DNA from: Stereocaulon alpinum
Lineage: Eukaryota > Ascomycota > Lecanoromycetes > Lecanorales > Stereocaulaceae
Assembly (NCBI GenBank): GCA_018257865.1
Contig: JAEUBA010000007.1
Coordinates: 496,001 to 560,000, forward strand
Length of the DNA: 64,000 bases
Reading direction: 5' to 3'
How positions within the stretch are numbered: the stretch's first letter is position 1; each line of letters opens with the position of its first letter. The translations under genes were made by a program, and so were the position numbers. Positions 44,122 through 57,227 of the stretch are shown one piece after another. Under the pieces are notes generated by a model. That model was given only the letters and a program-made list of their open reading frames with translations. It did no database searches and was not told the DNA's origin.

Positions 44122-44653
44122 CATCACCGTGTCTGCAGTTGTGCGCGGAGCTTTCACGATCGTGAGGATGACTTATGCATGACCATGGAGTATTCGGAGT
44201 AGAGACGGGTCGGGCCAATCCCAAAGCATTTTGCATAGCATCCTCTGAGCTGGATCAGCGAATCTGAACAGCATATTGATATTGAAAATGCACGTAATTG
44301 GAATACATGCACTGTGAGGACCAAAGCCTTGCGGCTTTATGCCTCAGCTCGTTTAGAAGGTGCTAGAAGCTCGAAGGTTCTAGTATGCCAAGGCGCTAAG
44401 CTATAAGAAAGGCTGTAGCTCTCTGCCTTACCCTACAAATAATTTCCCAAACATCAACTTCACCTCAAATTCCCACACTTCTCTCACACCACGAGCATAT
44501 ACTCATTATCATCTCAGACTGATCCCATCTCCCACTGCCCTTCACATGTGAGTTCTTTCTTAGCAGACCAGGGCAAGATCTGTTTACTGCGTCCAGCTAT
44601 ACTTACTAGCACGCCCTCTAGATCCTCTACAGACAACCATACAATTTGAAGCC
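44122..44653. other. Hsp90 promoter and leader
   Basis: Between the septin-like stop and the Hsp90 start. It contains the heat-shock-element-like cluster at 44354-44383 and a CT-rich leader. Confidence 0.6.
44354..44383 (+). promoter_or_regulatory. Putative heat-shock element cluster
   Basis: GAA units at 44356, 44366 and 44373 and an inverted TTC at 44378 form a GAAnnTTC head-to-head pair plus a GAA ten bases apart from the next, about 270 bp before the Hsp90 ATG. This is the arrangement recognised by Hsf1; spacing is not perfect throughout. Confidence 0.5.
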
Positions 44654-46889
44654 ATGTCGGCCGAGACTTTCGAGTTCCAGGCTGAGATCTCTCAATTGCT
44701 CAGTCTGATCATCAACACCGTTTATTCGAATAAAGAGATCTTCCTTCGTGAGCTGGTTTCGAATGCCTCGGACGCTCTCGACAAGATTCGTTATGAGGCT
44801 TTGAGCGATCCAAGCAGGCTCGAGACAGGGAAAGATTTACGGATTGACATCATACCTGACAAGGCTAACAAGACCCTTACTATCCGCGATACTGGCATCG
44901 GCATGACCAAGGCTGTAAGACAGCCCTCCTTAATCACAGTATGTATATGGCTAATGAGCTCCTAGGACCTCGTGAACAATCTCGGCACGATCGCCCGCTC
45001 GGGCACTAAGCAATTCATGGAGGCTCTGACCGCCGGTGCTGATATCTCCATGATTGGTCAATTTGGGGTTGGTTTCTATTCAGCATACCTTGTTGCGGAC
45101 AAAGTCACCGTCATCTCAAAACACAACGACGACGAGCAATACATTTGGGAGTCAAGTGCTGGTGGCACTTTCACCCTAAAACAGGATGAGGAGGGCGAAC
45201 AGCTCGGCCGTGGTACTAAGATTATCCTCTATCTCAAGGATGAGCAGACCGGTTGGTTATACCTTTCACTGTTCAAACCTCCAGACTAGATCAAAGACTA
45301 ATTAGAAGGCAGACTACCTTAATGAGAGTAAAATCAAGGAAGTCGTCAAGAAGCACTCTGAATTCATCTCCTACCCCATCTACCTCCACGTCCTGAAAGA
45401 GACCGAGAAGGATGTACCAGATGAAGAGGCCGAGGAGGCCAAGGATGAGGAAGAAGACGAGGAAAAGAAAGCTAAGATCGAGGAGGTAGATGATGAGGAT
45501 GAGGAGAAAGAGAAAAAGAAGCCAAAGACAAAGAAAGTCAAGGAGAGCAAGATCGAGGAGGAGGAGCTGAACAAAACGAAACCCATCTGGACTCGCAACC
45601 CACAAGACATCACAGCGGAAGAGTACGGCTCTTTCTACAAGACTCTGTCAAATGACTGGGAAGATCATCTCGCTGTCAAGCACTTCTCTGTTGAGGGTCA
45701 ACTAGAATTCCGTGCCATCCTCTTCGTACCAAAGCGTGCTCCTTTCGACCTTTTCGAGACCAAGAAGACCAAGAACAACATCAAGCTGTACGTCCGACGT
45801 GTCTTTATCACTGACGATGCCACCGACCTCATCCCCGAATGGCTCAGCTTTGTCAAAGGTGTCGTTGACTCTGAGGATCTGCCCCTGAACTTGTCCCGTG
45901 AATCTCTTCAACAGAACAAGATCATGAAGGTCATCAAGAAGAACATCGTTAAGAAGACCCTTGAGCTGTTCAACGAGATTGCTGAGGACCGTGAGCAATT
46001 CGACAAATTCTACAGTGCTTTCAGCAAGAATATCAAACTTGGTATTCACGAGGATGCTCAGAACCGTCAATCTCTTGCGAAGCTTCTTCGGTTCAGCTCT
46101 ACCAAGTCTGGTGATGAAACTACCTCCCTGGCTGATTACATCACCCGTATGCCAGAGCACCAGAAGAACATGTACTATATCACCGGCGAATCCCTCAAGG
46201 CAGTGCAGAAGTCACCGTTCTTGGACTCCCTCAAACAGAAAGATTTTGAGGTCTTATTCTTGGTCGACCCTATCGATGAGTACGCCATGACTCAGCTCAA
46301 GGAATTTGACGGCAAGAAGCTCGTCGATATTACCAAGGATTTCGAGCTTGAGGAGACCGATGAAGAGAAAAAGGAGCGTGAAGCCGAGGAGAAAGAGTAC
46401 GAGCCTCTCGCCAAAGCTCTGAAGAATGTTCTCGGCGAGAAGGTTGAGAAGGTAGTTGTCAGCCACAAGCTTGTTGGCGCACCATGCGCCATTCGTACTG
46501 GCCAGTTCGGTTGGTCTGCCAATATGGAGCGTATCATGAAGGCCCAGGCTCTCCGTGACACCTCAATGAGCTCGTACATGTCATCGAAGAAAACCTTTGA
46601 GATATCGCCCAAGTCACCAATCATCAAGGAGCTTAAGAAGAAGGTTGAGGCTGACGGCGAGAACGACCGTACCGTCAAGTCTATCACTCAGCTCCTATTC
46701 GAGACCTCGCTCCTAGTTTCTGGCTTTACAATCGATGAGCCTGCGGGCTTTGCAGAGCGTATCCACAAGCTTGTGTCACTGGGTTTGAACGTGGATGAGG
46801 AGCCAGAGACGAGTGAGGAGAAGGCTGCAGCGGACGAGGCGGCACCAGCCGAGGGTGCAGGCGAGAGTGCAATGGAGGAAGTGGACTAG
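44654..46889 (+). CDS. HSP90: Heat shock protein 90 (Hsp82/Hsc82-like chaperone)
   Basis: Cytosolic ATP-dependent chaperone. Exons 44654-44914, 44966-45251 and 45313-46889 give 707 residues; introns are 51 nt (GTAAGA) and 61 nt (GTTGGT...GGCAG). N-terminal ATPase: FLRELVSNASDALDKIRYE with the catalytic Glu, RDTGIGM and GQFGVGFYSAYLV. A charged acidic/Lys linker (about 210-260) joins the middle domain, which includes the client and ATP-contact loop LPLNLSRESLQQNK. The C-terminal dimerisation domain ends in an Ala/Glu tail and MEEVD, the docking site for TPR co-chaperones. In intron 2 an ATTAG lies seven bases before the acceptor used, too close to the branch site. Confidence 0.98.
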
Positions 46890-49800
46890 ACGTTAAAGGC
46901 AGGTGTTATGTCATGCACTCTTCCGGTGTTTGCATCTTGCTGCTCTCTTCATTTCGCCCATAATCATCATTACGGACAGGCTCTCTGGCGCTAGGTCATA
47001 CTCTACTAGAAGGCCTGGATGCAATGGCTTGTCGATGCCTTCATGTAACCACTAGACTTTTCGCAAGCAGGAGCGTTGATAGGTAGCATATAAAAGCGAG
47101 CGATATCCCCATACCTCTTCTGCTTGCCTTGAAATCATTGACCCGGTAATTACAAGCTCCTGATTACTACAACCTTGCCAACAAAGAAATATACTCGCAT
47201 GACACGCTTGGTGCTTTCTTCGACCCCACTTTCCCTTTCTGGCCACCCTCATTGTTCGTTTGCCATACGTTCATCCCTCGCCCTTCATCTGCTTCTTCCG
47301 TGTCCTTCAACGTTGTACTGTGCCTTCCCACTTCTGCAGTAACCATGAGCGCTATCAGGCTCGCATCCTTGCTATCCTTTTCTACTTTTGGCAATCCATA
47401 GTCCCTTGACCTCGTCAACAGCGGCAATTACTGAGACTCAGTCAATGGAATGTATGGGCTGTGAGCTTGTGCTCTTGAGCCATGAGGCGTGTAGCTAAGT
47501 AGTAGGTGCTTGGATTGGGAGCTGTTCTTTCAGTTCCTGCATTATGATATTGTTGTTACAGTTCCATTTGCTACTGCCTTGATGCGGGGTTTGTGCCCTC
47601 GAGAGCATGATGGTTGCTTTTTTACTTTTCTGCACTACCACGACTACTCGTGGGACCAGGCTCATCGCTTCGTGCGTGGAATTCTTGTACGAATTTCTAG
47701 ACTTCATCAACGGCTGCATCGTCAATGTGCACGGTGGACAGACTGATGGGGGACCCTTTACAGCCTCTGCATACTTCTACGGTATATGTCTCGACGACTA
47801 CTAAGAGCATTGTCAGTCAACTGTGAAGGCTGTTAGCTTGATCTTGATGTTGAGACCGGACGTCATCCTGGTGTTCATGTAGTTGTTGCCTCCAGCTGAT
47901 AGTAGAATTGCACTCCAGAAGGGACTGACACCATTTATTTAGTTCACAGTGTCATTGTGTCGAGTTCACTAGCTACCTCCATAAGCTGTCTTCATATTGT
48001 GAGTCTCGAAGTTTAATGAATATGTATCTTTAACATTGACAGGGAATTGGTCATCTAGACCGCTAGCAAGAATATAACGAGTACTGATAAAGACAAGACG
48101 AGTAGCAACAAGGGCAAAGCACTAAGCTCTACCGTCACTCAACGCTCCACCACTGTTTCTACTGTGCACTCACCGAGCCCCAAGAGCTTATCATCAAAGG
48201 CAAGCAACCTTAGGCTCTTGTCGACTGTTGTCTGACTCTCAACAGTGCGCCATCCATCTAACAACTACAGCGTCAAGCTGTAGGAGTGTGGACTCGCTGG
48301 CACCAACGCCAGAATGCCTATTGGTTGGTTCGACGGAACCTCAGACCCTTAGATGCAATGAATGTCGTACCGATGCGCCCAGTCTTGAGCGCTATCCCTG
48401 GCTCTGCTCGATACCCTTTGATGGAGGGTCGATCATCGAGTGCTCCGAGACCAACATCACCGGGCAAAGCTACCTTCCCATCTCAACAAGGCTATGTGTC
48501 AGCGATGTGCGCCTTTGTGGGACTCAAATGTTGAATCGCCAACAAGTATCTGGGTTCCATCACCCTCTCAACGGCATACATCCAGGTCTTCTGCTACACC
48601 CGGTCAAACCTGTACATCCGTGACACCCGGATCCATTATATTAGCGACTGAGGAATCCCGCACTGGCTTCTTATCAAGACTACACTGCGGCGTTACTAAA
48701 GATAAAACAGCAAAGGCCCATGCGTCTGCTGTATATCCTGGCCATTCCAACGCATCAACCTGCGAACACAGCTTACCTGCATATGGCTGGAGTACCCTTG
48801 GGCCAGATCGATGGGCAGTTCTCACCAAGTTACATTTGATGGCAAGCTATCAAGGATCCTTGCGTTGGCGTTGCTGAGTGGGAAGGGTCCAATTTGGGAA
48901 CTCCACTTTTGCAGATAACAAGTATGATTAATATTGCTGGAAGGGGGAGTTCGAGTTGGGAGCAGCCAATGTTTTATGCTTTGACTATTACGTGAATCTT
49001 GTTGGTCGGTGAGTCTCAGTATGTAATCGTTTCAAGTTTCGATTGCTTGAAGTGCGGAAGTAAGCTTTCAGCGATGCCAGGAAAGCATCATTACGCTTAG
49101 GAGCCTTGAAAGAGTTGGGTGCGAACTTCGATGGGAAAATAATATTAAAGCATGGATCGACGAAGTGGCAGAATGAACGCCGGTCAGTCTGCCCCACTTG
49201 CCTTTCATAAATCATGTCTACCTTAACTTAGCTCGTAACGTTAAGGGGCCTTGAGGCTAATGGCAAGATGGTGAAAAGGGCATGGCTCCATGGTAATAAT
49301 GAAATTGATAATAATACATACGTGGTGCCCCCACCCTAAAACACGCATCATTAGTTGAATCTGCCCGAGAGCAAAAGCCAGCTTGATACCCCCACTCAGG
49401 TGCATGAGGTGCATGTCAAGGCTAATTCTGATGGGCTTGAGGGGCTTGAGGGGCTTGAGGGGCTTGTGGGGACTGACCAACAGGCTGTTCAGATGATGGT
49501 TCGGGGAACGGGAAGGAATCGCAAGCACTAAGCAGCACCCTTAGCGGCCTTAGATGACCTTTAATGGACAATTAGGCGTAAGCGAATCCCCAGGGTCGCA
49601 TCATTGATGTGCTGCAGGTGGTGTGTGCGGACGGTGCAGGGCCGCCTATTTCGGAGAGGAAGGTGCAAGCCAACTTTTACCGCGGAGAAGACGGCTCTTC
49701 ATTGGCCCGGTACATCCACTTTCGTTCTTTCAACCTCGAGCACTCTACCACACTAGCTACCTCCACCCATCCACTCGCTTGAGATTGGGGAAACCTCACC

Positions 49801-50075
49801 CTCACTCTTCTGACCACACTAGACACCCACTCAGTTACCTCATTCACCACAGCCACTAACCCTAGAGACAAGCGCATCATCAACTCCTACGAAAACTCCC
49901 CGCGTGGGTACAACTGCCACACGCGGCACGATCATATATCCATTCCCACCTCGGCGCTGCCCCGTCATCGCTCTCCCCCCAGCACTCTACATAAACCCTC
50001 AATTCGCACAGTCCGACCGCTCTGCGGTCGCAGTCCCTGGAAAAGACGAATGGCTGTTTTCCCGAGTCACTCGAT
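46890..50075. other. Gene-poor region, 3.2 kb
   Basis: It follows Hsp90 and precedes the bHLH gene, whose promoter lies at its right end. A stretch at 47607-47804 and a Ser/Thr-rich open stretch near 48060-48230 may be remnants of a secreted-protein gene. The tandem G-rich repeat is at 49433-49470. Confidence 0.45.
49433..49470 (+). repeat. Nine-base tandem repeat (GGGCTTGAG)
   Basis: About four copies of GGGCTTGAG. It makes five G-runs of three or four bases with uniform five-base loops, so it could fold as a G-quadruplex. Confidence 0.85.
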
Positions 50076-52239
50076 ATGAACAACCCCACCCCGCGTTGGT
50101 CTCCAATGGTCTCAGGTCCAGAGGATGAGTTCGCCAACTTTCTCGATTTCGGAGACCTCAATTTCGCCGCCTTTGACAGTATCCCTCACAGCGATGCGGA
50201 GTTACAGCAAAATAGTGCAGGGGCAATGGATACCTCCATGGAGGGTACTGCGGGGATGCTTGGACTTGAACAGGGGCAAATGCAGCACCAGATAGGGCAA
50301 CATCACCCGACACCTATGAATGGCTTTCATGGCTCGACGGACTCATTCCCAGATCTGGCAATGCAATCGGAGCTTTTCGAACAGCAGCAGCAACAACAAC
50401 AACAACAGCTACACATGCAGGACCAGCGGTACCACGGCCAAAACGTCGTCCCACCCACGCCCAACAGTATGGATATGCATGGAGCACACGCCCACTACTA
50501 TCGTACGCCAGCAGATCATCCACAATTGCACATGTATGATCACTACAGACGCCAGAAAGACCAGGTATGAGCGGTCTGGCGAAGTCTTTGTAGTGGTCTA
50601 GGTACTGACGGGCTTGGCAGATGATCTTTACGCCGCTTGTGTCACCTGCAGTTACTCCTCTTGATACACAATTCCAGTACCCCGATTATGCTGCGCCTAC
50701 AGATGCCTTTAGTCCTTTGACCTCGCCAGCTTTAAGAGCACAGAATCAGAATGCTGCCCAACACTCCGTCTACGGAGCTATCCGAGGCTCAGACACATCG
50801 GATACAACTTCGCCAATCGATCATAATCTCGATTACTCCACACATACCTCAGCTTCAAGAGCAACATCTCTGCGCAAATCAAAGAGGAAGTCATCGTCGG
50901 CTTCAACGAAGAATCGTAGCCGCGCGGTGAGACAGTCTCCTGCGATGAAGCCTCAGAGGAAGAGCAAGCCTTCAAGTACAGTCATACCGCCAAAAGAGGT
51001 TTCAGGCATTATTGAGGAAGCGCGGAAGTCGAAGCCTTCTGCGAAAGCCATCCATAATGCTGAAGGGAAGCTCTCCCTTCCTTACGGTCAAGACAGCTCA
51101 GAAGCGGACTCTGTCTCTCCCGAACCGCTTTCCGACATCCTCATGCCACCACCGGCGACACCTAAATCAAGCTCTGCAAGTAGGTCTCCGTACCTGCATG
51201 CCAAGCAGAAAGAGCCCCAAGAGGCTTCAATGCAGGATACCAATGGAGAGCCTGCAACTCCTGCGTCACTGATGAAGATTCGCAAACAGGCTGGGAAAGC
51301 CAATGGAGGTCCCCACCAGACCTCAAGTCTGAAAGAGCAGACTGCGCTTGCAGAAGCAGATATGGAGCAGATCATGGAGGACATTGTTCTGCCGGAACCC
51401 GCAAGCACAAACAAGAAGCCGGTACTAAGGCCAATAAATACCACAGAGGTGAACATCGATCAGTCAACGTCTACCATGTCTGCTCGGAAGATGCCTAGGT
51501 ATGGGCCTGCCAGTGCACCAATCACCGCGGCCACCTCTGCATTCCCTAGTCCTCAGCTGGGTGCCATGGCTTCACCTACGGGTAGCGGCTCTGGTAAACG
51601 ATCTGATCCTAAGCTCAGAGCGCGGGACTCGAAGAAGCGCCACAGTCAAAGCTCCGTGCACGTCAGTCCCGCTTTGCGGCCAAAGATATCTCCAAGCATC
51701 AAACCACTGCTGCCAGATGGAGGTAAGTCCAGAGACCATCATATTCCACCGAACCGTCTTTGAGTCTAACCAATAATTGTACAGGGATCGTCTCCGCTGA
51801 TGCCTCCGCGCTTCTACTCGCCTCCAAGTCCAACTATCAAAACATAATAGAAGGCACCCACTTGCCCGGCGTTTCCTATCCTGAAACCCTCTCAACAAAC
51901 CTCACCTCTAAACGCACCTCCCACAAGATCGCCGAGCAAGGAAGAAGAAACCGCATAAACACAGCTTTGCAGGAGATTGCGAGACTACTACCTCCTTCAA
52001 CGCCTCAGATAAATGGGCAAGGAGTCGCGACGAACGGCGCAGTCAATGCAAACATGATGATAAGCGGTACCGCAGCCCAACAAAGTAACAGCAAAGCAAG
52101 CACAGTCGAACTAGCAATCGACTACATCAAGAGCTTACAAAAAGAGCTGGGCGAAGTCAAGGAGAAACTCGAAGTCGTGGAAAAGGAAAAGGCAGCAATT
52201 GCAGTCACAGTTGAAGAGAAGGCAACTACATCCTCGTGA
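50076..52239 (+). CDS. bHLH transcription factor, NUC-1/Pho4-like phosphate regulator
   Basis: Exons 50076-50564, 50621-51722 and 51785-52239 give 681 residues; introns are 56 nt (GTATGA) and 62 nt (GTAAGT). The N-terminus has the FANFLDFGDLNFAAFD acidic/aromatic segment seen in NUC-1 orthologues, then a run of nine Gln near residue 105, then PPTPNS and FTPLVSPAVTPLDTQF, a conserved activation-like motif. The bHLH (about 572-670) has basic region SHKIAEQGRRNR with His, Glu and Arg at the E-box-reading positions, helix 1 LQEIARLLP, a long loop of roughly 35 residues and helix 2 STVELAIDYIKSL running into a coiled coil. Expected role: activation of phosphate-acquisition genes when phosphate is scarce. 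Confidence 0.9.
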
Positions 52240-53504
52240 GAACACATGGTTCCTTGAAATATGATACCTTTGCATGATACGGCGCTGCAGGTTTCTCTAG
52301 ATTGGGGGGTTTCTTTTACAGGCGTTCTTTCTGATGATGCAAATGCTGTAATGCTGCCTATGCGACCTTTTTTTCATACTCCGTATCTAAAGCCTGGCGT
52401 TATAGAGCTTGGGGCGTTTTGTCGTGATTTGTTTTCTGGGGGGAAAATGGGGGTGGGGTGGCTATTTGTTTTTTTTTCTTTTGTTCGTTGGTTTGGGTGG
52501 GAGAAGGGCACATATAGGAGATAGGCAGCGGCCATTTTGTGTTTGTGGGTTGTTGTTCGGGGGGGTTAGTTGCGGGTAGATATGCGGTGGGCAGATAGGT
52601 GCCGGGTTGAGGAATGGAATGGAAAATACAAACAATGGTTAAACACAAGTACTCTTTGCGCTCTGAATTGTTGCTTGGTTTGCGTAGAGAGTGTGAGGCT
52701 ACGTGAGGGAAAGGGGTTGGGCTTCGTGGTCGTGGAAAGGGGGGGGAGAAGGGGTGGAGGAGTTGTTGGGAAGGGACTGGAAGTGTATCATGTGGATGTT
52801 ATGGCGAAACAAAAGCAAAGTGTTACAGTACTGTAGAAGGCTGAAAGGAGGGCTCAGAAGATAATGGTTTGTTCCTATCACTCACGAGCCAACTTGGGCT
52901 CTTCCAGACACACTGATCTTCAAGACTTTTGGCTACTCTTGGTGGTGGGTAGATACAAGGCAAATGTTCTACCTTGTAGAAGAGTTCTGAAGGGGTTGCT
53001 ATTCAGTAGTAAGGAGTAAGTACCGTAGCTCGTCAACATGAGAGAAAAAAATTGGCACTGCTCCGGAAGGGCCCCTGAAACGCGGGCCCCGGAGCCGCCA
53101 GGAGATATTCCAACACAAGTTAGACACTTCCTAGGCCTACAAAACTGTTCCCCAGTAGATGAATAGGCCTGCACGCAATCTCTCGCCCTCTATACCGTTA
53201 CAGTGGGATTACTGTTGTACTGGTAAAGCCAGAAGGTGGTAGCCTAGGAAGACATGAGTGGCTGTAGGGTCCTAGATTAGGGACTCGTTTGTAGGGCCCG
53301 CATACCCGGAGAAGTGCGCACTCTTTTCTGATGTTGATGAGAGTAGACAGCAGTATTGATATAGATCCTCCCAAGCGCCAACGCTAAAAGCATGATAGCC
53401 TGCCCGCACAGACACATGTTAAATCCACCATAATCGAACATGGTATCGAGAATGCAAAGAATCCAAACCCCAGTCTAGAGCCAGGGTGCTATTAGCTAGA
53501 CGTG
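52240..53504. other. Convergent intergenic region
   Basis: 3' flanks of the bHLH gene and the GPI-protein gene. The plus strand is rich in G and T, with G-runs around 52439-52458 and 52739-52772. No gene supported. Confidence 0.5.
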
Positions 53505-54772
53505 CTAGACGAACACCTGCGCCATCGCCATCGCCACCATCACGGCGATTATGGTTACCCGTATAGGTTCCCTAGAGATTTTCGTGCCTGCAGAGCTAGA
53601 ACCACTCCCATCTGCATTCATGATCGTCGCATTGACGAAATTGGGCCCACAGTCTCGATCTACCATCGTGGCTGCATTGACGTAGTCTGAATTCAATGGC
53701 TGGCTCTTATTCGACGCTGCGGTTGCGAAAAGAGCCATTGTATCCTTTAGGCATCCTGAGCATGTTGGCAGACTACCTGGCGGCAGTGGGATACCCAGGG
53801 GTAAGTAATAGACATAGCTATCCGTTGGGTTGGACATGTTTGTTATAGCGTTCGCGAAGCAGTAATTGTTGTTATTTTGACCTGTGGCTTGGGGGTCTAG
53901 ATTGTTTTTCAAGCACGAGGCACGGTAGAGGACGTCGTAGGCTATGAGACCCGCGTAGGCTTGGCGGATCATGGGATTCTGGCGGTCGTAGTCTTGCGCA
54001 CAGGTTGAGGAGGAGCGGAGTTGAAGTGCGTAGCTGGACATGATGGCGGAGCATTGTGTAAAGACTATGTTGCAGGAGGCGTTTAGAGTGCCTGTTATGC
54101 TGAAGAGGGTGCGGGAGGCGGAGAAAAAGGACACGGAGTTCTGGAGAGTGTTAGAGGACTTGTCATCTAGAGGGGAGGGTCTGCTGGAAACATCGGGCTT
54201 ACCTGAAGGAGAAGGCTGAAAGGTAGGCAGGATGTGAAGGTGTCGTTGCTTATCATGGATTTAATGAAAGTCGGGCAGCTGGGCTGCGTAAAATTGGTCC
54301 CTATGCCGCCGTCGAAAGGTTTTGGTAAAGGAGAGTTAGAATCGGTTGGGGCGCTGAGTATAGAGGTTGTTACAGCGGTTGAGGTGGTCTTCGTTGCGTT
54401 GGCATCTAGTGCAGCTATGCTGCTCGCCTCTGTGCGTCGGTGTAGTGCAGGCTCGGGTGACGGCCTTGCGTCAAACAGTATCTCACCAATCCTTCTTACA
54501 CTTCTTGAGTCGTGTGTTCGAGATCCTGGCTGGCCATTTGCTTCTGTTGAAGCACAGAGCAGAAAAAGAATCAAGGTGGTGAAGAAGAGAGAGTGAATCG
54601 CCGTGAAAGGGAGGTGGTAGGCAGCTTGCCGTCGCCGACCTGGCCGAGGCCTTTTGTGTGGTGTTCGTATCTCGGGTTCTTGCATACCGGCCTGGCTGCA
54701 CTTGCTGCCCAGCTTTTCCGTAGCTGCGATTCTTGGCCCCCATGAGAAAGTAGAGTCTTCGGAAATGGTCAT
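53505..54772 (-). CDS. Predicted GPI-anchored surface protein (DUF7729-like)
   Basis: Exons 54772-54203 and 54140-53505 give 401 residues; the intron is 62 nt (GTAAGC...CTCCAG). A basic N-terminus precedes one hydrophobic segment (about 57-75) that acts as signal peptide or signal anchor. The ecto-domain is Ser/Thr-rich at first, then a cysteine-bearing domain (SCPTFIKSMISNDTFTSCLPFSLLLQ, CNIVFTQCSAIMSSY, STCAQDYDRQNPMIRQAY, SCLKN, YCFANAITN, CSGCLKDTM, DCGPNF) that I associate with fungal DUF7729 proteins. Several NxS/T sites are present. It ends with a small-residue GPI-type site and a hydrophobic tail. Function unknown; location is expected to be the cell surface. Confidence 0.8.
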
Positions 54773-57227
54773 TATGACTTTTGTATGTCTCGCGGCTTGA
54801 GCATTGCCACTCTGTCACTGCCGAACAGCAGTGTTAGGGGACAACGGGTTGTGATCCCGTGACCTTGCTGAAGAGAGGGTTGTGCTGTCTTCTCTTGCTT
54901 GGTTGGAGTCCAGGAGGAGCTGGCTGAGCGGCGATTTAGAAATGTTTCTTTCTGCCCCTGATTGAGCTGTTTTAAAGACTTGGAAGGTAGATAAGGACAA
55001 AAGAATGACTAGAAATGAATTGTAAAAAGTAGGGGAGGCCGCTGCAGGCTCTTTAACAGTCCCTGCTCCTGCACGCAACTGTAATCAGATGTGTATGTAA
55101 ACATCGGGCAGGAGTCCAAGCTTTATCTTTAGGAAGATCTCGAGGACCCATGCTGAAGTGCGCCTGCATGAGTTAGTGTCGAGAGAGAAAACGGTATAGA
55201 CAATGGCTGAGCTGGGGGCGCTTGCACGCTTAGGAAGCAAAATGGCGTGCATCTTTGGTATCGGATGTAAGGCTAGTCTCGGGTAGCTTCTACAATGCAA
55301 TATCGTGTCCCACGAAAAGGAGCCGACTGAGTGCTTTAGTGTGCATTGGTGGCTTGCCTTAGATTATCGGTCGGTGAGGAATGGCAGAAAAAGAAGGGAG
55401 CGGGCCCCAATTGGCAGGCTGTTGTGGCTGCACGGAAGCTCTAAAGTCTGACCACTTATCAAGCTAAGGTAGGCCCGAGTACGGACTCTGTGTCATTGAT
55501 ATTGAAGGTTGTGTTTGTGTATGCGTTTCCACACGGCACGGTTAGATTAAGAAAAAGGAGGTGTGAGGGTGTAAGGGTGTAAGGGTGTAAGGGTGTGAGG
55601 GTGTGAGAGATCTTGCTTGAAGTTTTGCGGCATGAAATAATGTTTAGCGTCGGCATTTATTACTCACCTTAGACTTGGAACTGTTGAACTTCTTGACTAG
55701 TTCTACCCGTAACTTACCTTAACTTACTGCACGCTCTGCACCTCGTGTCACCCAAAACGCACCTTCCTCGCCTTCCATCGAAGCTTTGGTTCCGTTGATC
55801 TCCCTCTGCCGAGCCTCCCTGGCCGCTCTTAGTCCTCACCCTTACTCCTCATCCTTACTCATCACCTTAATTCTCTCAACACGCTTATTGGTCCATGTCT
55901 CGGGAAATAAAAGCTTGGCCTCAGTGTCGCATAGATTGACCATCTAATAATGTGTGTGTAATCAACTTATATGTGTGTAGAGAAAGTGACCCGCACATTA
56001 TCTCTTGTCTGTCACACTCATTCTCCTCATCTTGCGATGCACTACCCTGTGTTGGATTATTCTTCATACTCGGACGTTGTATGTTGTATAAGAGCCTCAA
56101 AGTCAAATACGCCACACAGCCTCCATCCGGTCGGCGGTCGTTTCGCCTTTGCCGTTAGTCTTCCGTTGGCCTTTGCATTTATGACATGCAGGCCTCTTCC
56201 CCATCTCCAAGGTCAGGCCACTCAAAGCGTACGTTGAAAAGCCACGTACTGCAGACTCCAGTCTTACTCGCAGCTCTGCCCGCCCCAAGGTCATTGCTCA
56301 AACACCCTCCCGGGTCAACTGACACGTATTGGATGCAGGTACAGTGCAGTGCATACATCCGTCAGCTATCCGCACGAGTCAACTGATCAGCGACCTTGCA
56401 GTCCCTGGGCAAGACATGTGCGACATCGTGACCTCTTGCATTGTCTACCGGCTATCTCTGCCGGCACTCGCGCTTCTTCGCGGTCGAATTGTTGTACAAG
56501 CGACGTTTCAGGTGCCGATGCATTGAGAAACAAAAAGATAAAAGTAGACATGGGAGCGTGCTGGCGCTTCTTTCCGACATTGAAGGACCTTGGACGATTC
56601 ACAATCGTACCAAGTTCAGACTTGAACGCCTTGAATTGCCTAATGGAGACTCACATCCCTGCCATCTTACATGTGACAGGACCCCGCCGGCGCATATCAT
56701 GGCATGTGCTTGTTGAACGACTGGTGAGCCGCAGATGGAAGCCTTGCTGTCTCACGAAAGCCTCTTGAGAGAAAGTAAGAGAACATTGAGCGTGGAAGTC
56801 GGAACCCTGCGCTTCACCAACCCTTCATTCCTGCCAAGTTTGGTTTCAGATGAGTCGAAAAGAGCCAACTCAAATAACTAGTTGTACAATAGAAGTAGCC
56901 ATGCGGCATAACCGAGAGCGTTACGTTGAACAATAGCAGGGCTCATAACCGTGGGAAAATGATGTTGCGTTGGACCTTGACGGTCTATCTTACAAGCCAA
57001 TCTCCTTTAGCATCAATGCATGAGTGCATGACCTATCTATCCTGAAGAACACCTTCTGAACAATGCCTTCTACCATGCCTAGAACTGACCCCATCAGATA
57101 TACCAATGCACCAAACGAAAGCCCTGAAAACGAATCCTCATGCATGTATCTAAGCGCAATGCCCCCCAGAAGTGACCAATTAACCACCGTCACCACCTAA
57201 GACGCCAACTATGAATGCAACCCATAT
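54773..57227. other. Gene-poor region, 2.5 kb
   Basis: It lies between the GPI-protein promoter and the 3' end of the BCAS3-type gene. It contains the eight-base repeat at 55561-55607. A hydrophobic 68-codon minus-strand frame ends at 56990 but lacks an ATG start. No supported gene. Confidence 0.45.
55561..55607 (+). repeat. Eight-base tandem repeat (GTGTAAGG/GTGTGAGG)
   Basis: Nearly six copies of an 8-bp unit varying only A/G at one position. It gives five GGG runs with five-base loops, compatible with a G-quadruplex. Confidence 0.9.

Noticed and set aside
45291..45605. Very hydrophobic minus-strand ORF rich in Leu and Phe
   Set aside because: It is the reverse complement of the acidic/lysine-rich linker of Hsp90 (GAG/AAG codons read as CTC/CTT).
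56990..57196. Hydrophobic 68-codon minus frame
   Set aside because: It opens from GTG, not ATG, has no splice partner, and lies immediately after the BCAS3-type stop.
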